DNA of 64,000 nt from positions 798,233 to 862,232 of the forward strand of contig LNAC01000338.1 of assembly GCA_002007465.1 (NCBI GenBank), in the 5' to 3' direction. The notes below the pieces were generated by a model. The model saw only the letters and a list, made by a program, of their open reading frames with translations, made no database searches and was not told where the DNA came from. This DNA is from Ailurus styani (lineage: Eukaryota; Chordata; Mammalia; Carnivora; Ailuridae). The translations under genes were made by a program, and so were the position numbers. Positions 10,625 to 24,084 of the stretch are shown here, piece by piece. How positions within the stretch are numbered: the first letter of the stretch is position 1; each line of letters opens with the position of its first letter.

Positions 10625-12469
10625 TTTGCATAATTTCAGCTTTTGTGTACCCAAGTGACCACATCATCAGGCCAGAATCCTTAAACGTTTTCTTAATGCA
10701 CAAACATTTAACCAGGTGATCCAGGGAAATTCTTTCCCCGACTCCGACCCTCCCTCCCTATCTGTCCATTGGGGGCTTTGGACGAGCTGATCACTAAAGA
10801 CCGTTTGAATGTTCTGCAGTCTCTGTTGTTGGCTGGTAAGACTCTGGCCAGAAAAGATCAGCTTTTTATGAATATCCTGAGTATATTATTCAGACATCCA
10901 GGGAGAGATGCTGAGACATTGTCAGGTCATAAACATGAATATCCCAAGAGAGTTCATGACTCCAGAGGGTGCCAAGGCTCTTGGAGGCTCCCTGAGGGCT
11001 GAAAGTCGACAGGTAGGGTGTATGGTCATTCTCTTTCCCTCCTTCCTTCACCCCTTCCCTGCTCCCTTCCTTCCTTCATTAACATATACTCACCAAGTGC
11101 CTAAGTATCAAACACTGTGCTAAGTCCCAGGGATACAGCGATAGCCAGAGTGTGAGTATGTATCTTGTGGGGTCTACAAACAAACAAACAGCCAGTCGGC
11201 AACAAATACACAAGTGTGCAAGGAGCTCTGATAGCAGGATCACAGTGGGCCATGGGAACACAAGGAGAGGCACCCAGCCCAGACTTGGCAGTCATGATGG
11301 GAGAGTTCCTGGAAGAAGTGACAGGTAAACTGAAACCAGGTGACAGAGGAGCAAGATGGAGAAGAGACGGAGGAGTTCCAGGTAGTGGAACAGCAGGTGC
11401 AAAGTCCAAATAGGAGAGGTAGTGTGGAAATTTAGAGGAAGTGAATAGAACCCAGTCTGACTTGAAAGATTAGCAGGAGCTCTGAGATCCCCTTTAGCAT
11501 TCTAAAGGGGGTAGGAGGGCCACAGCATCCCTTCTGCACCCCCTTTAGTCTGGTAGGGGTAAATTTCATCCAAAAGGGCCTTTTTGCCAACAGGGCCTAT
11601 GTAAACCATTTTGTGGTGAAGCAGGCTCTCCTTCCCCATCCTTTCCTCCCACATTCATTAAAACCTCATTCACTGAGCTGTAAAGAGACTTCCTGCTGAC
11701 ACCTGCCTCTGTTGGCATCCTGGGGGGAAGGGGGGTGGAAAAGAAGAAAGGAAAGAAAATGGATTAATTTTCTACACACCACTGCTATTTAATGCCTCAG
11801 AGCGTTCGTGCCCCGACAGGACTTCCATCATCCCACTCCTTTTGGGAATTATAATTTATTAATAGAGACATCTGGTGGGTATTTATTATGTGACTGTCGT
11901 GTGCGTAAAATGAAGAATCGAGGTGGGAGGCCAAAAGGAGACGGGAGTCTGGCCTTTGCAGGATTTTAGGGAGCGACACCTGTGAGGGGCTGCCACCAGG
12001 AGTCAGCACGGATTTCCTCCCTTGCCTTGGGGGCGTGGCTGTTGGCTGTGGTGGGAGCGCTCCTTCGGACCCTCTCCAGACACATCTGGGCAGGTATGTT
12101 CAGGTGGCCAATGAGGCATGGCCCGGATGCCAGTTTCTTGAGCCTCTGACTCACACGTCTTACTCAGCAATTCCCTGGTCTCCTTGGAGCATCAGTCAGC
12201 TGGAAAATGAGTGGGTCAGCTGTGGTGATCTTTAAACTTTTTGTTAGCAGTGAAACTCTTTCTTGGAATAAACTTAATTCAGAAGCTAAATATATAAGAC
12301 AGATAAGAGGAGAGCTGGAAAAAGACCTTTAGTGGCTTTTAGTGGCTGAAAGCATTCACCATAGGATAGTGAAGTTTATGCAACTGGTCATTTCAAATAA
12401 TACCAAACCGTTACATAAATGTAGTGGCTCTAACAGGCTTCGCTTTAGTGTGTGGTCACCGTAGCGGAC

Positions 12470-12800
12470 AGTGTATCGGTGAGCTTTTGCTGTGTGACAA
12501 ACCACCTTAAAAGTCAGTGGCATAGAACCATAGTTATTTACTCCCAGGGTTCTGGGTGTGGCTGGTGGCCCTGCTGGTCTTGCCTCGGCTCGCTTATGCA
12601 TCAGAGGGTTGGCCGATCTAGGACGGCCATGGCTGGAATGGCTCAGCTCTGTTCCACCTGCTTCTCATCCTCCAGCACGCTGTCCTGGGCTTGTCGTCAT
12701 GATCATGGTAGAGGTGGAAGGGAGGAAGCAGAAACGCACGAGAGTTGGGCAGGCTCAGCTTCAAGAGGGGCACAACGTCACTCCCCTGCATTTTATTGGC
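12470..12800 (-). mobile_element. Old interspersed repeat (MaLR-like), antisense
   Basis: Starts 'GTGTGACAAACCACCTTAAA' and 'GTCAGTGGCATAGAACCATA', then a GC-rich body with repeated 'GGCTC' steps. The same module, diverged, recurs at about 15075 and about 22060, which shows it is a dispersed repeat. I am not sure of the family name. Confidence 0.55.
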
Positions 12801-14143
12801 TGGAGCAAGTCATAAGTCTGGGAAGGATTCATGGGTAGGGGAGTAGACTAACTCCTTGGTGAGAACAAGTTTAAATTCACATGGCAAAGAGCGTGGATAC
12901 TTGGGAGGGTGAAGTTTTGAAGTCATCACTGCAGTAAACCATATTTCATGCTTTTATTAAATATTAAGTTCTTTAAAATTTTTATCCTCCTCCTCCTTTT
13001 TCTTTTAACCGGGATCCTGCTTTGCTAGTGTTGAGAATCCAGGTGAGTGAGGATGGAGGGCGTGGTTAACTGCCTACTCTGTCCCTCTCTCCCCCACTCC
13101 CCAGCGGCCCTTGAGATCCCTCCAGGGAGCTGCCAAGAACAGCTTGGGGGGACTAGGAGGCAGGAATCCTTCGATATTTCTCCAGAAAGCATTGTCTTAA
13201 GTATGTGGATCAGAGCGGAGACAGGCTAGGCTCTTCACTCTTACCTGACTCAGTCAGTGAGCCAGGTCTGTCTTCCTGCAGCCTCTCAGGGTCCCAGCAA
13301 GAAACAGAACCAAAATCATTCCCATTTAATAGACCCAGAAACTGATATTCAGAGCAGTGCAGAGCTCCCGTGTACACCCTGCTTATAGGCAGCGGACCCA
13401 GGATTATGACCTTGAACTCTGCCTGGTCAAGGAGGGCTCACGTTGGCCCACAATGGCCCGCTGGATATTTTCTGGCTTGGATACAATGCTGTGAGTAACT
13501 TGTTCAAAGAAGCAGGACTTTGGTCTCCACCTTTGGTCTTTGATAACTTCCCAACCCTGGATGAGCTGTTTGTCAACTGCACGTTTTGGAGCCGAGAATG
13601 GGAGAAGGGTTTGGAAAGATGCTGGCAGCCTCCGGCAGGCCTTCTGCTTGTCTGCAGATGGTGGTAGGCATCTCAGGCGGGCCCCGTCAGGGACCCCCAT
13701 CCCTGCTTATGTTTCTGGAGCCACGCATGTCTGGCAGCAGCCGTTTCCTGTGCACGTGGACCCCAGCAAGCCAGGTGTTGGGGTGAGAGGCATTGGATTC
13801 ATGTCTGGCCCCTGGCTGACCGTGTCCTTGACCAGACAATGAGCTGCAGGAACATGTCCTCGCAGGGGTCTCCACGGGACACATGGCCCAGCATCTCACC
13901 TGTGCTATTTTGGTCACTGAGCTGCTTTGTAAAGGCAGGAAGTAAGCAGAAAAGGATTAGAAGAGGAGGAAGGAAGAAAATGGGAACAAAGATGGGGAGA
14001 ATAAGGGCAGTTGAGACATCTGTTTCCATGGGAAGCCAGAGGGATGTGGGGAGGTGGCTGAATTGGGTTGTGACTAAGGCTCTTTGGGAGGATGAGTGGT
14101 CTTCATTATGCTGGGGTCTGGTGTATCCTTTAAAAATAATGAG

Positions 14144-14358
14144 GGCGCCTGGGTGGCTCAGTGGGTTGAAGCCTCTGCTTTCGGCTCAGGTCATGATCTC
14201 AGTGTCCTGGGATCGAGGCCCGCATCGGGCTCTCTGCTCAGCAGGGAGCCTGCTTCCTCCTCTCCCTGTCTCTCTGCCCGCCTCTCTCACTACTTGTAAT
14301 CTCTCTCTCTGTGTTAAATAAATAAATAAAATCTTTAAAAAAAAAAAAAATAAATAAA
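14144..14358 (+). mobile_element. Carnivore tRNA-derived SINE, young
   Basis: Near-consensus copy: 'GGCGCCTGGGTGGCTCAG', 'TCGGCTCAGGTCATGATCTC', 'GGGATCGAGGCCCGCATCGG', 'CTACTTGTAATCTCTCTCTC', then AAATAA units and poly-A. It has the perfect 13-bp duplication TAAAAATAATGAG at 14131-14143 and 14359-14371, so the insertion is recent. Confidence 0.97.
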
Positions 14359-14489
14359 TAAAAATAATGAGAAAAAACAGCAGACTAAAGGATATTAGCA
14401 TGCCATAAGGAAGATCTTTTTAACAGAACATCACAGGTTCCTTATAAGAGAGTGAGGTCTCCATTGTGGGGAGCATTCAAGTAAGGCAG

Positions 14490-15025
14490 ACAGACAATGG
14501 TCTCCACCTCCTGGTGTTCATGACTTTGTGTAATCCCCTCACCTTGAGTCTGGGGACCTGGGAATTGTTTCTAACCTATAGAATACAGCAAAGGAACCTG
14601 ATGTCCCTCTCATGATTACATTATGTTATAGTAGACTCTCAGCTGATAGGAGCCAGATTCACCTGGCCTACTTGATGAAGCAAGCAGCCCACAGGATAAA
14701 GTTGGAGAATCCCGCCTAGTTAGGAATTGCAGATTGCCTCTAGAACCTGGGGGTGGCCTCCTGACAACAGCTAACAAAAAGCCAGGCCCTCAGTTTAGGC
14801 AGCTGCAAGGAAATGAATTCTGCCAACAACCCCAATTTGCCTGGAAGCAGATTCTTCCAGGCAAAGCCTCCAGATGAGAACACAGCCCAACCAACACCCG
14901 ATTGCAGCCTCATAAGACACCAAGCAGAGCCATGCCTGGATGGACACAGAAACATTGAGCTAGTACGTGTGTGTTGTTTTAAGCTTCTGAGTTTGTAACA
15001 ACTCATGATGCAGCCATGGAAAGTG
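14490..15025 (+). mobile_element. MLT1-like (MaLR) solo LTR
   Basis: Diverged LTR-like sequence with 'GAGAACACAGCCCAACCAAC', 'GCCATGCCTGGATGGACACA' and the end 'GTGTTGTTTTAAGCTTCTGA' then 'GTTTGTAACAACTCATGATG', which follows the MLT1 3' pattern. It is noncoding and ancient. Confidence 0.6.
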
Positions 15026-15074
15026 TATACTGACACTGTCGATGGGTCTTTACACTGCTCTGTCTCTATCCTCT

Positions 15075-15590
15075 AACCAGGTGTTTCCAGTTATCTAATG
15101 CCGCAGACCAAATCACCTCCAACTTAGTGGCTCGAGACAACAGAAACCACTTGTCACTTCTCACAGTTTCTGTTGGCGGGCATTTGAGGGTGGCCTCTGG
15201 ATGCTTCTGGCACGGGGCTCCTCATGCAGCTGTAGTCACATGGCTGCTGGGCTGCAGGCATCCCAGGGCCCGCTGGGGGCTGGAGCACTGTGTAGCAGTC
15301 AAGTTGGCACTGGCCGTGACTAGGAGGCCTCCGATCCCCTGCACGTGGGCTTCTCCACCAGAATGTTTGCATTTCCTTGTCACAGGGCACCTGGCTTCCC
15401 TCAGGATGAGTGATCCAAGACACCAAGGTGGAAGCTGCAATGTCTTTTACGACCCAGCCTTGGAAGTCACACACTGCCACGTCAACTGCATTTTGCTGGT
15501 CACACAGGACCAGCCAGGAGTCAGTGTGAATACCAGGAGGCAGGGGTCCTAGGGGACCATCTTGCAGGCTGGCTACCACATGGCCCTTCA
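15075..15590 (-). mobile_element. Old interspersed repeat, antisense
   Basis: Starts 'AATGCCGCAGACCAAATCAC' then 'AACTTAGTGGCTCGAGACAA', and ends 'GAATACCAGGAGGCAGGGGT' then 'GGACCATCTTGCAGGCTGGC'. It shares its 5' module with the repeats at about 12470 and about 22060. Confidence 0.55.
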
Positions 15591-16059
15591 CCTCCTCAGG
15601 CATTCCGCCTGCCTTCTCAACTCCAGGCCTTTGCAAACACCATTTATTCCCTCTGCCACCCCCTCATTGGTTTCAGCTTACTTCTGGAGTCTCCGCAAGG
15701 GCCCTAGCTCTGCTGTGGGGCCGAAGCTTAGATCAGTTAAGGGGCCCTCTTTAAGGCAACAAAGACAAAAATACCTTGCTTTTGCAAATTTTTCAATCCC
15801 TCAGCCCTTGCTAATGCCCTTCCTGGGGTCTGAGATGGTGCCTGTGCAAACAAATGGTCTCAAATATAAGCTTCGCTGACATCATAGTAGACTCTTGTCA
15901 GGGTCGTCACATGGCTGTCGCTTCCCCAGGGAGCTGTCCTTGGTCCCCTAGACTGACCGGGTTCCACTGCTTGGGTCTCCTTGTGGGTCACACTTTTGAT
16001 TAGACATTTAACACCTCTTTGGGCCACAAGGAACCATGTCTTTTTCAAAATCCTTCTGT

Positions 16060-16520
16060 GCTTTCAGACACTATTCTAAATACAACTGGCCCAGAGCCAG
16101 ACAAGGCCCCTGCCCTCCTGGAACCAACATTATGGGGGAGAGGGGGGTAGAGAGATGCACTAAACAGGTAAACAACAAAAATTTCTCCAAAAATAGTTTC
16201 AGTTAATGATGGGTGCCATGAGGAAAGTAAATCTGGGCAGTGGGAGATCAAGGAAGGCCTCTCCAAGAAGCTGCTATTTGAGCCGAGGCTTGAATAATGA
16301 GAAGGAGCCGGCCCTGGAAAGATCTGTGGAAATAAGTTTTCCCGGCGGGGGGAACAGCAAGTGCAAAGGCCCTGAGGCAAGAACAAGGATTCAATGTTCA
16401 GAACTGAGCAGAGAGACCAGCGTAGCTGACTGTAGGGTTAGGAAAGCAAGAGGCCATAAGGATGGAGAGGCAGGTGAAGGACAGATGGGTAGGATTTTGT
16501 AGATGGGCAAAATCTTTTAG
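16060..16520 (-). mobile_element. L2 LINE fragment, antisense
   Basis: Contains 'GGAACAGCAAGTGCAAAGGC' followed by 'CCTGAGGCAAGAACAAGG', a hallmark antisense L2 segment, preceded by 'GCCTCTCCAAGAAGCTGCTA'. Confidence 0.7.
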
Positions 16521-17224
16521 AGCAGGTTTTATTTTTATTAAGGTAGAATTCACAATGTCGCACTGCCACTACAGCCGTGTAGTTCTGGGCATTGTTCTAA
16601 ATCAGTGAGAAGACATTGGAGGGTTTGGGCAGCGTGGTCTGAGCACATTTCATAGTTGCTCATACCCAGAGGCCCTTTCTGCAAGACAGGGTGTATTTCC
16701 AAGAGGCATTTCCCCAGACCACAACTTCCTTCCCTTTCTCAGAGTAAGGCCTGCCCCCAGACATCTGTTTCTCTTCACTTTTCGGCTCTTCCTTCTCTGG
16801 TCTTCAGAATAAACCAGCTAAGGGTGGGAGAATGGAACAGAAGCCAGCGGGAGGGAGGAAGATGGGGCTTTTAATTTCCAACTTTGAGTGTCAAAAGGCA
16901 ATTTCATGCCTGCTGATGTGATTAGAGCAGTGGAAATAATAGAGGCTGGCAGCTAATGGGGTGCTGGCTTTAGAGGATTCCTTCTTACTGATTTTTTTTC
17001 CCTAGCAGGGACAAGCATTTCTAGTGGTGTTTAACCTTGCATTCCACTCAGGGGGTGCACCTCAGTGCCATGGGGCGTGGACCATCTTATTAGCAGAGAT
17101 GATGATAATTTGCCATGGACCACAGCATCAGCTCTCTACCCAGCAGCCTTTGATCTGCTGTGGCCCTACTGGGGCTCTGTGGGCAGGCCTCTGGGTTCCC
17201 TCTGTATTGTGGAGGTTAAGTGAG

Positions 17225-17412
17225 CAGCCTGCCCAGCTCGGAGTTCCACCTCTGCCACTTACCAGCTGTGTGACTTTGGGCAAGTGGTCTCATTTCTCCA
17301 TATCTGAATCTCCTCACCAATAAGCAGGCAGGAACAACCCCAGACCTGTAGGGGCCACGTGAGGATGACATGAGGTCATGTGGGCACCCAGTGGATGCTA
17401 GGTCAGTGTTGG
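17225..17412 (+). mobile_element. MIR SINE
   Basis: Core 'CCACTTACCAGCTGTGTGAC' then 'TTTGGGCAAGTGGTCTCATT', with a diverged tail. Confidence 0.75.
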
Positions 17413-17893
17413 CTTTAAAAAAAAAAAGAAAAAGAAAAAGAAAAAAAGGAAGGCCAAGAAAAGTACAGGATGGAATGCAAAACACTATGGCAGCTTTTGA
17501 GGCTGGAAATCTGGATGTTGATGTGACATAAAGAGCTTGTTGTAAACCCAGTTGGCAATTAGTTCCAATTTATACAAGAAATAATTTGCAACCCAAACAG
17601 AACATCTGTGCCAGGCAGGAGCTGGGTCAACCTGGGACCCAGGGCTTCCAACCACACTGCCAGGATTGTTTCTGCTCTAGCTGTAGAGTCTCCTATTCTG
17701 GATTCTTCTCCTGAGAACACCCTTACCCTCTGGGTTCTCACGAGCATCCTGCAAATGCTGCTCACACAGTGTCTACCACGTGCTAAGCACTTAGTAGAAA
17801 TAAATTCCTAAGAACCCTCTGAGGGAGGAAAGTGTGTCCCATTGTACAGATGAGCAAACTGAGGCTTGTCTCCCAGACAGCAAGTTTTCCTGA

Positions 17894-18151
<258 letters not shown>

Positions 18152-20184
18152 TGAGGCCTGACACTTCCCATCTGTCTGGAGACCCCCTGAGGCCTGAGGA
18201 CCAGCAGACTGGGCTGCTGAGGGGTGTGTGCTGGGGTGGGGCAGACTGCCCCAGGGGGGTGCCACTCCCTCCCCCTGACCCCCCCACCCCCGGGAGAACT
18301 GGAATCCTTGTGGCACAAGGTGGGCGCGCTCAGAAAGGAGGAGAGAGAACGGGCTGGGTTCTGGCTAGGGAGGGGGCTTCGTGGCTGGGGGTGCCTTACA
18401 GAGGGGGAGCTCTGAGAGGGTGGTGGGAGCTTGTCATTGGAGCCTGGGGGCCCGTGGTTGTGAGCACAGGGCGTCTGGGCCAATCTCAGCTGTGTAGAAA
18501 TATGTTCCAGAGGCCCGGTAGGGCCACAATGTACAGCCGAGGGAGAGGTAGGGGGAAAGTGTCTAGGGACAGTACGTCAAATAGCGCATTTGCAATGAAT
18601 TTATATAAGAGAATGGCAGAAATGGATCTCAAAAGAGGGAGACAGCATGAGAGGGAGGCGGCAGAGGTTAACCTGGTGGGTCTGGACTCCCAAGAATGGG
18701 GGGCTCCATCCCAGCTCCCCGCTGGCCCACTGTCGGTCACGATGCCTCACCTCTCTGAGCCCCTCTTCGCTTGCCGGTCCAGTGGGGGACATGACAGCTT
18801 ATCTCACAGGACTGTTGTAAGCAGCAGGTGCAATGATGCACATACACTTCCCAGACCCTGGTGACATTTCACTTTCATAAATGGTAAGAAGAAGGGAAAA
18901 AGTAGAGTTTGGAGTGCAGAGCTTTTTAAAATGCATATGAGAGAGAAGCAAGGGACATAAGGAGGCTGTGTGACGTGTGTATCAGAGAGTGACAAAATCA
19001 TGGAGCGAGGCCAGGGCTAGAGAGGGAGGGAGCAGTATGTGGGTGGTCTTGCAAAGGGAGGAGTGGGGGAAATGGGGGTGACCGTGGGGGTGGGGAGGGG
19101 GGACCAAGGGAGGGTATGTGTGTATGGGGGGCTCTTGGCATAGCGGTCAGGATGCCAGGCCCCCGGAGGGTCCTCCCAGACCAGGATCTCAAATGGACCG
19201 TCTCCTCCGCAGCCCCCTCCCCAGGCCCCTTCTGCCAGGGGCAGCCTTTGCCAATTGCTTATAACTGATGTGGGCCCTGAGGCACCCGTTCTGCTCCCGA
19301 CCCACACACTCAGCTAGGGGCGAACGAGGGAGGGTCCTGGACGGAAAGTGGAAGTTGGTGCGTTTGGTCTGAGCCTCCGGAGATCATTTTCCTCGGGGTG
19401 GGATGGGGCGTGCTACTGGCAGACGGCAGATGCTTGCTTGCTAGGGCTCCACCCCGTCTGCTTACCCCAGAGGCTGCCGAAGGGGTCGGTCTCCAGGGGC
19501 GTGCTTATGGGGTTGCATTCTTATTTTGCTTTTTAAAAAAGATATACCAAGAGTGGGGAGTTGTCCAGGCAGGAGATCTGTGAGTGTGTGTGTTCACTTC
19601 ACCCAATGATGAGCCTCAGCCTTTGAAGTAAGGGATATGGGTAACAGGGGTCAACGCTTAAAAGCAAAACTCCTCTCAGCCGTTTTCTGCCCTAGCGCTT
19701 ACCAGCAGATAACATGTTTTATATTTTGCATAATTGGTTTGACTATTGTATATCTCCCTGTTAGATTACTGAGGGTAGAGATATTTTTGCCCGTTTTGTT
19801 CACTAGTGGATTCTCAGAGCCTAGTACATAGTAGGGGTGCAGTAAAATATTTGTCCAAGTGAGTGAACATGGCAGACCGTGCTGCCCCCAATTTCTTTAG
19901 ACATCCCCTGTGGCCGAGAGGGTCCCAATTCCCAGGGAAGGTGCTCTGATTGGCTGGCTTATGTCAGGGGCTGTCTCTCATCCAGTCAGCTGTGGCCAGG
20001 GGTGCAGCCCCATTGTACAAACGTGGCAGGTGGGTTTACCCCTCTGGGGCAAGGTTGTGGAGGTCACTGTGGGCTGAGCAGATTCCAGCTTGAGCCTTCG
20101 AGAACAGGATAGACGGGTTCCCTACCTTGTCCTCCATGTCTTATCCTATCGCTCCAACTCGCTTGAGGATGTGGTAGAATATTT

Positions 20185-20410
20185 TAGCACAGTGGTTAAT
20201 TTCTTGGGCCCCAGAGTCAGAGATACCTAGATTCAAACTCCAGCTCTACCCCATCCCCTCTTTGTGACCTTAGGTAAGCCACTTTAACCTTTCTGTGCCT
20301 CAGTTTCCTCATCTGTAAAATGGGGACAGCACTAGCACCTAACTCTTAGGGAGTGTTTAATTAGGGCGCAAAGGGTGATTGTAGTGCCTAGCACAGAGCC
20401 CATGCTACAT
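20185..20410 (+). mobile_element. MIR SINE, well preserved
   Basis: Close to consensus: 'AGTCAGAGATACCTAGATTC', 'TGTGACCTTAGGTAAGCCAC', 'CCTCAGTTTCCTCATCTGTA', 'AAATGGGGACAG' and the tail 'GTGCCTAGCACAGAGCCCAT'. Confidence 0.9.
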
Positions 20411-21199
20411 AAAGGGTGGCAGTCCTTTAAAGATGAATTTGCTAAGGAAGCTCAGTTTTTGACACTGGCCAAGGCCTCCATTCTAGAATTATGCCCCGAG
20501 ACTCCTGTTTGGCAAGCCCTGGAATTCTAGCAGCCCTGGCTTCCCTAAAGGGAATTTGAGAGGCTTCCAGGGAGGCCGGGGCCAAGCCCTTGATGACAGA
20601 GTGTCCCTTTGCTGAGATGGTGTGCTTCCTGCCCGAGTGGGGGACGACAGCGCTGTGGGATTCTGGCTGTGGCTCTTTCCCTGCACTGTTCCAGCAGCCA
20701 GTGCCTGCTGGTAGCATTGCCAGAGGCAAGCCCAACGTGATTTGTGTCTTACGATCTCAAACCTGCCCTCAGTCCTGTTCCCTCCATGCTTCCCTGGGAA
20801 GGGATCAGAGCAGAGTCAGATGAAAGCAAGATGACACATCAGACATGAAGCAAGGCTCAAAACGGGGTGCCATCGGGGCTCCCACTTCCGAACCTGGGGC
20901 TCTCAGTCCATGAGCCTTTGGGGCCTCAGTCTCTCCCCCCACCCCCATCTAATGAGGCAGGTCAGGCTGATTCTCAGGATCCTGAGAATAGTTGAGTGTG
21001 TCTGATGAAGGACCCCATACCAGGCCATTGGCTGGCCCTCTCAGAGCTAATGACCTCCTTCTAACTGTTAAAATTGCAGATGTATCTGAGAATCTTTCCG
21101 GGTTCACCCCAGCTCTGTGATGTGGAATTTTCTTTCCTATTAACTGAGGGAAAGCCGTTTGGGAGTGGTGTGAGATCACCATTAATAAACGTCATAAAA

Positions 21200-21410
21200 G
21201 ATCATCATCATACTAGGTACTATTTACTGAGCATTTACTATGTGCCAAGCACTGAATCTAAAACTTGCTACGGATTAACTCCTTAACTGCTCCTCTCAAC
21301 CTTGTTGAATAGGTGCTATTATTGTCCTCCTTTTGCAGGTGAGGAAACAGGCTCAGAGAGGTGATTGGCCCAAGGTCACTTGCCCAAGGTCACATAGAGC
21401 CAAGGTATAC
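21200..21410 (-). mobile_element. MIR SINE, antisense
   Basis: 'GAGCATTTACTATGTGCCAA', 'GTGAGGAAACAGGCTCAGAG' and 'GGCCCAAGGTCACTTGCCCA', the reverse complement of the MIR consensus. Confidence 0.85.
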
Positions 21411-22059
21411 GTTCCTGTCTGGCTGACCTCCAGAATTTTGCTGTTAATTCTTATGTGTCTTTCCTGAAGGCCTGGCCCCAAGTTCTTAGACTCTGGGGAA
21501 CATGGAAATTTTAAATGCGCAGGTGTGGAGGGGGACACGGTGTGATTGGGAGCTGGAGCCCGTTGGGAGCTGACCTAGTGGTATCTTCCAGTTCTTGTTC
21601 ACTGGTTTGTACCTCCAGAGTTGCCGGTACTGCGTGCCCCTGTGGCTCTGAGAGACCCAGGGAAGAGTTGCCCTCAGGCCTCCCAGGAGGCTCTCCCTCC
21701 CTGGGGCACTTTGGCTAGAGCTAGTCACCCCAGGGAACCCAAGGCAAGTGCCAGGCAAGAGCTCCTTCTCTCCCTGAAGCCTCTCTGCTTCTGTCCTGCG
21801 GGGGTTGGGGGGTGGCGGGGAGGAGGATGGTGGGAAGCAGGGAGGGGGTGTCTAAACCTTGCTTCACCACTCAGCCCACAACCAGCTCTGCTGTGTTCAG
21901 CATCCCTGGAGGGAGAGATGATGGCCAGCAGGGAAGCTCATTAAACAGCCTCCTTTGCCCCCACGTTCCTTCCTGAGGTGCTAAGTGGGATAGCGGAGTT
22001 TATTTTTCACACCCTGACTGCTCTTTGCAGGAAAGGAAATGAATTCCAGGGAGACTGCT

Positions 22060-22420
22060 TGAGTCATCTATTGTTATGTAACAGCCACCCAAAACTTAGG
22101 GGCTCGGAGTAACAGCAGTTATGATTTTTCCCGATCCTGTGGGTTGAGAACTCAGGCAGGGCTCTGCTGGGTGGGTTTTCTGCTCCATGCGGCACGGGCT
22201 GTGGTCACTCACTCAGCTGCATTCACCTGGTGGCCGGGCTGCACTGGAAGGGCCACAAAAGCTCCGCTCCCACGTCTGTGCTTCAACACTTTATGGCCCA
22301 CCCTCTCGGTGGGATCCTGGCTTTTTCCATAATCTGGCCTGAGCTTGACATGGCAGCCGATCCCAAGAGAGCAAAGATGGAAGTTGCCAGGATTCTTAGC
22401 AGCTGGGTCTGGAACTGGTG
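22060..22420 (-). mobile_element. Old interspersed repeat, antisense
   Basis: 'GAGTCATCTATTGTTATGTA', 'ACAGCCACCCAAAACTTAGG' and 'CTCAGGCAGGGCTCTGCTGG'; the same module as at about 12470 and about 15075. Confidence 0.55.
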
Positions 22421-23394
22421 AGGCATCACCCCTCCACGTTCTCTTTGAGAGGGGAAATGGGTTCCTTCTCCTTCCGGAAGAACGACTTAGGCCTCCAGGG
22501 AAGGGCAGCATGGGTGGCGGCCATCTTTGGAGACTCTACCACCTTATGCGAAAAGGCGAGTTTAACTTAAGAATTGGGAGATATCTCAAGGGACCCAGGG
22601 TCAGGGACACAGTCTGGCCGCAGGAAAGTTTCTCTTCTCATCAGATTTGTTAGAAAATATACCCACGCCACACCTGCTTGGTTTTTATAGCTCTTCTTAG
22701 TCCTCAGCCCACATTCCGAGGGGATTGGGAATCCTAGGGGATTCCTAGGTGATTGTGCCCCCCACCTCTCAGGCGGTCAGCTGAGCCCAGGGGCACCGGG
22801 CCACACTGGCGTGGCTGCTGAGGGTGAGAAGGACCTTCGTGACTTGGACAGACACACCCGTAGGGCGTCCACCGGACTTTTGAATGTATTGAGTCTGCAG
22901 TTAAACATTTGCCTAGGAAAATCTGTTTGGGGTTTTTGTTTTGTTTTTACCTGCTGGTAGGTTCCTCTGCATCCTTATATTTCTTTCTGTCCAGAGCCTC
23001 TCAGAGGCGTTGGCTCACGTACCCTGCCTGTGCCAAGGGACGGGTAGCCGGGTGGTTTCCATCTGAAGTCATTTTCTCTAAACAGATGGGCCCCAAAAAG
23101 TAATTAGGATTTGTCATTAACCTTGGTGTCCAGACACTGGGATGGAGGAGGAAGGCAGAGAGATACAGGGAGACCTGTGGTTGACAGAATCTGTGGGATT
23201 CTGTCATCTCCGCATCTCGGCTCCATCATCTCCTGTGTTTTTGGCACAGAATTTTTCCAAAGTGTGGACAGAAGGAGAAGTGAGTAATAAGACACATAAC
23301 TTTGCTACACTGAACCAGGTTGACACACTGACAGAAAGCCAGATCACGCTCTCCTCTTTCAAAAGGAAAACCATCCCCCCCACTGCTGCTGCCT

Positions 23395-23413
23395 TTTTTT
23401 TTTTTTTTTTTTN
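23395..23413. repeat. Poly-T run ending in an ambiguous base (N)
   Basis: About 18 T followed by the only N in the window, at 23413. Homopolymer length and the base after it are uncertain; no gene is affected (intron 3). Confidence 0.95.
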
Positions 23414-24084
23414 TGTTCTATAAATAGGATTCAGGGGTTTGGAGGCATGTGTGCATGTGTCTATGTGCATTTTTTGAGAAGACGTATAATAGGTTTCATC
23501 AGACTTGGGGTGGTGGACCCTGAACCCTCCTATGTTAAGAATCGCTGAGTAGTAGTACCTCAGTGTCCCCACGTATTGGATCAGTGGTTTCTGATGTCCT
23601 CTCCCATTAATACTTTATGCAACCTGTTTGTACAAGATGAACATGGAAGTGTTCTTAATTCCTTAAGTAGCCCAGTATCTGACATAAGACAGAGAACAAA
23701 TGAATATGTGTTGGAGGGATAGTTCGCGCTGAATGAATCCTAAACCCTAAGCCTCTCATAGAATCACTTTACCTCACTCCTTCTACGACCTTCTCTGTAA
23801 AATGGGGAGTTGGATCATGCGGTCTCCAAGTCCCTCCAGCCCGGGGTTTTTCAGCTGTCATACTACGTGCATTTGGGGACAGATCATTCCTGGCCTCTAC
23901 CCACTAGACGCCTCTAGTAACCCCCCGCCCAGCTAGGGACAACCCCAGATGTCTCCAGCTGTTGCCACACGCTCCTGGCTGAGGACCACTAGTTTAGCCC
24001 TTTTGTCTGGTGGTCACTAAAGGAAGAAGGAACAGACTTGAGTAATTTCCTGGCACCACGCTCCACTTCTAGGGAAATAAAACA

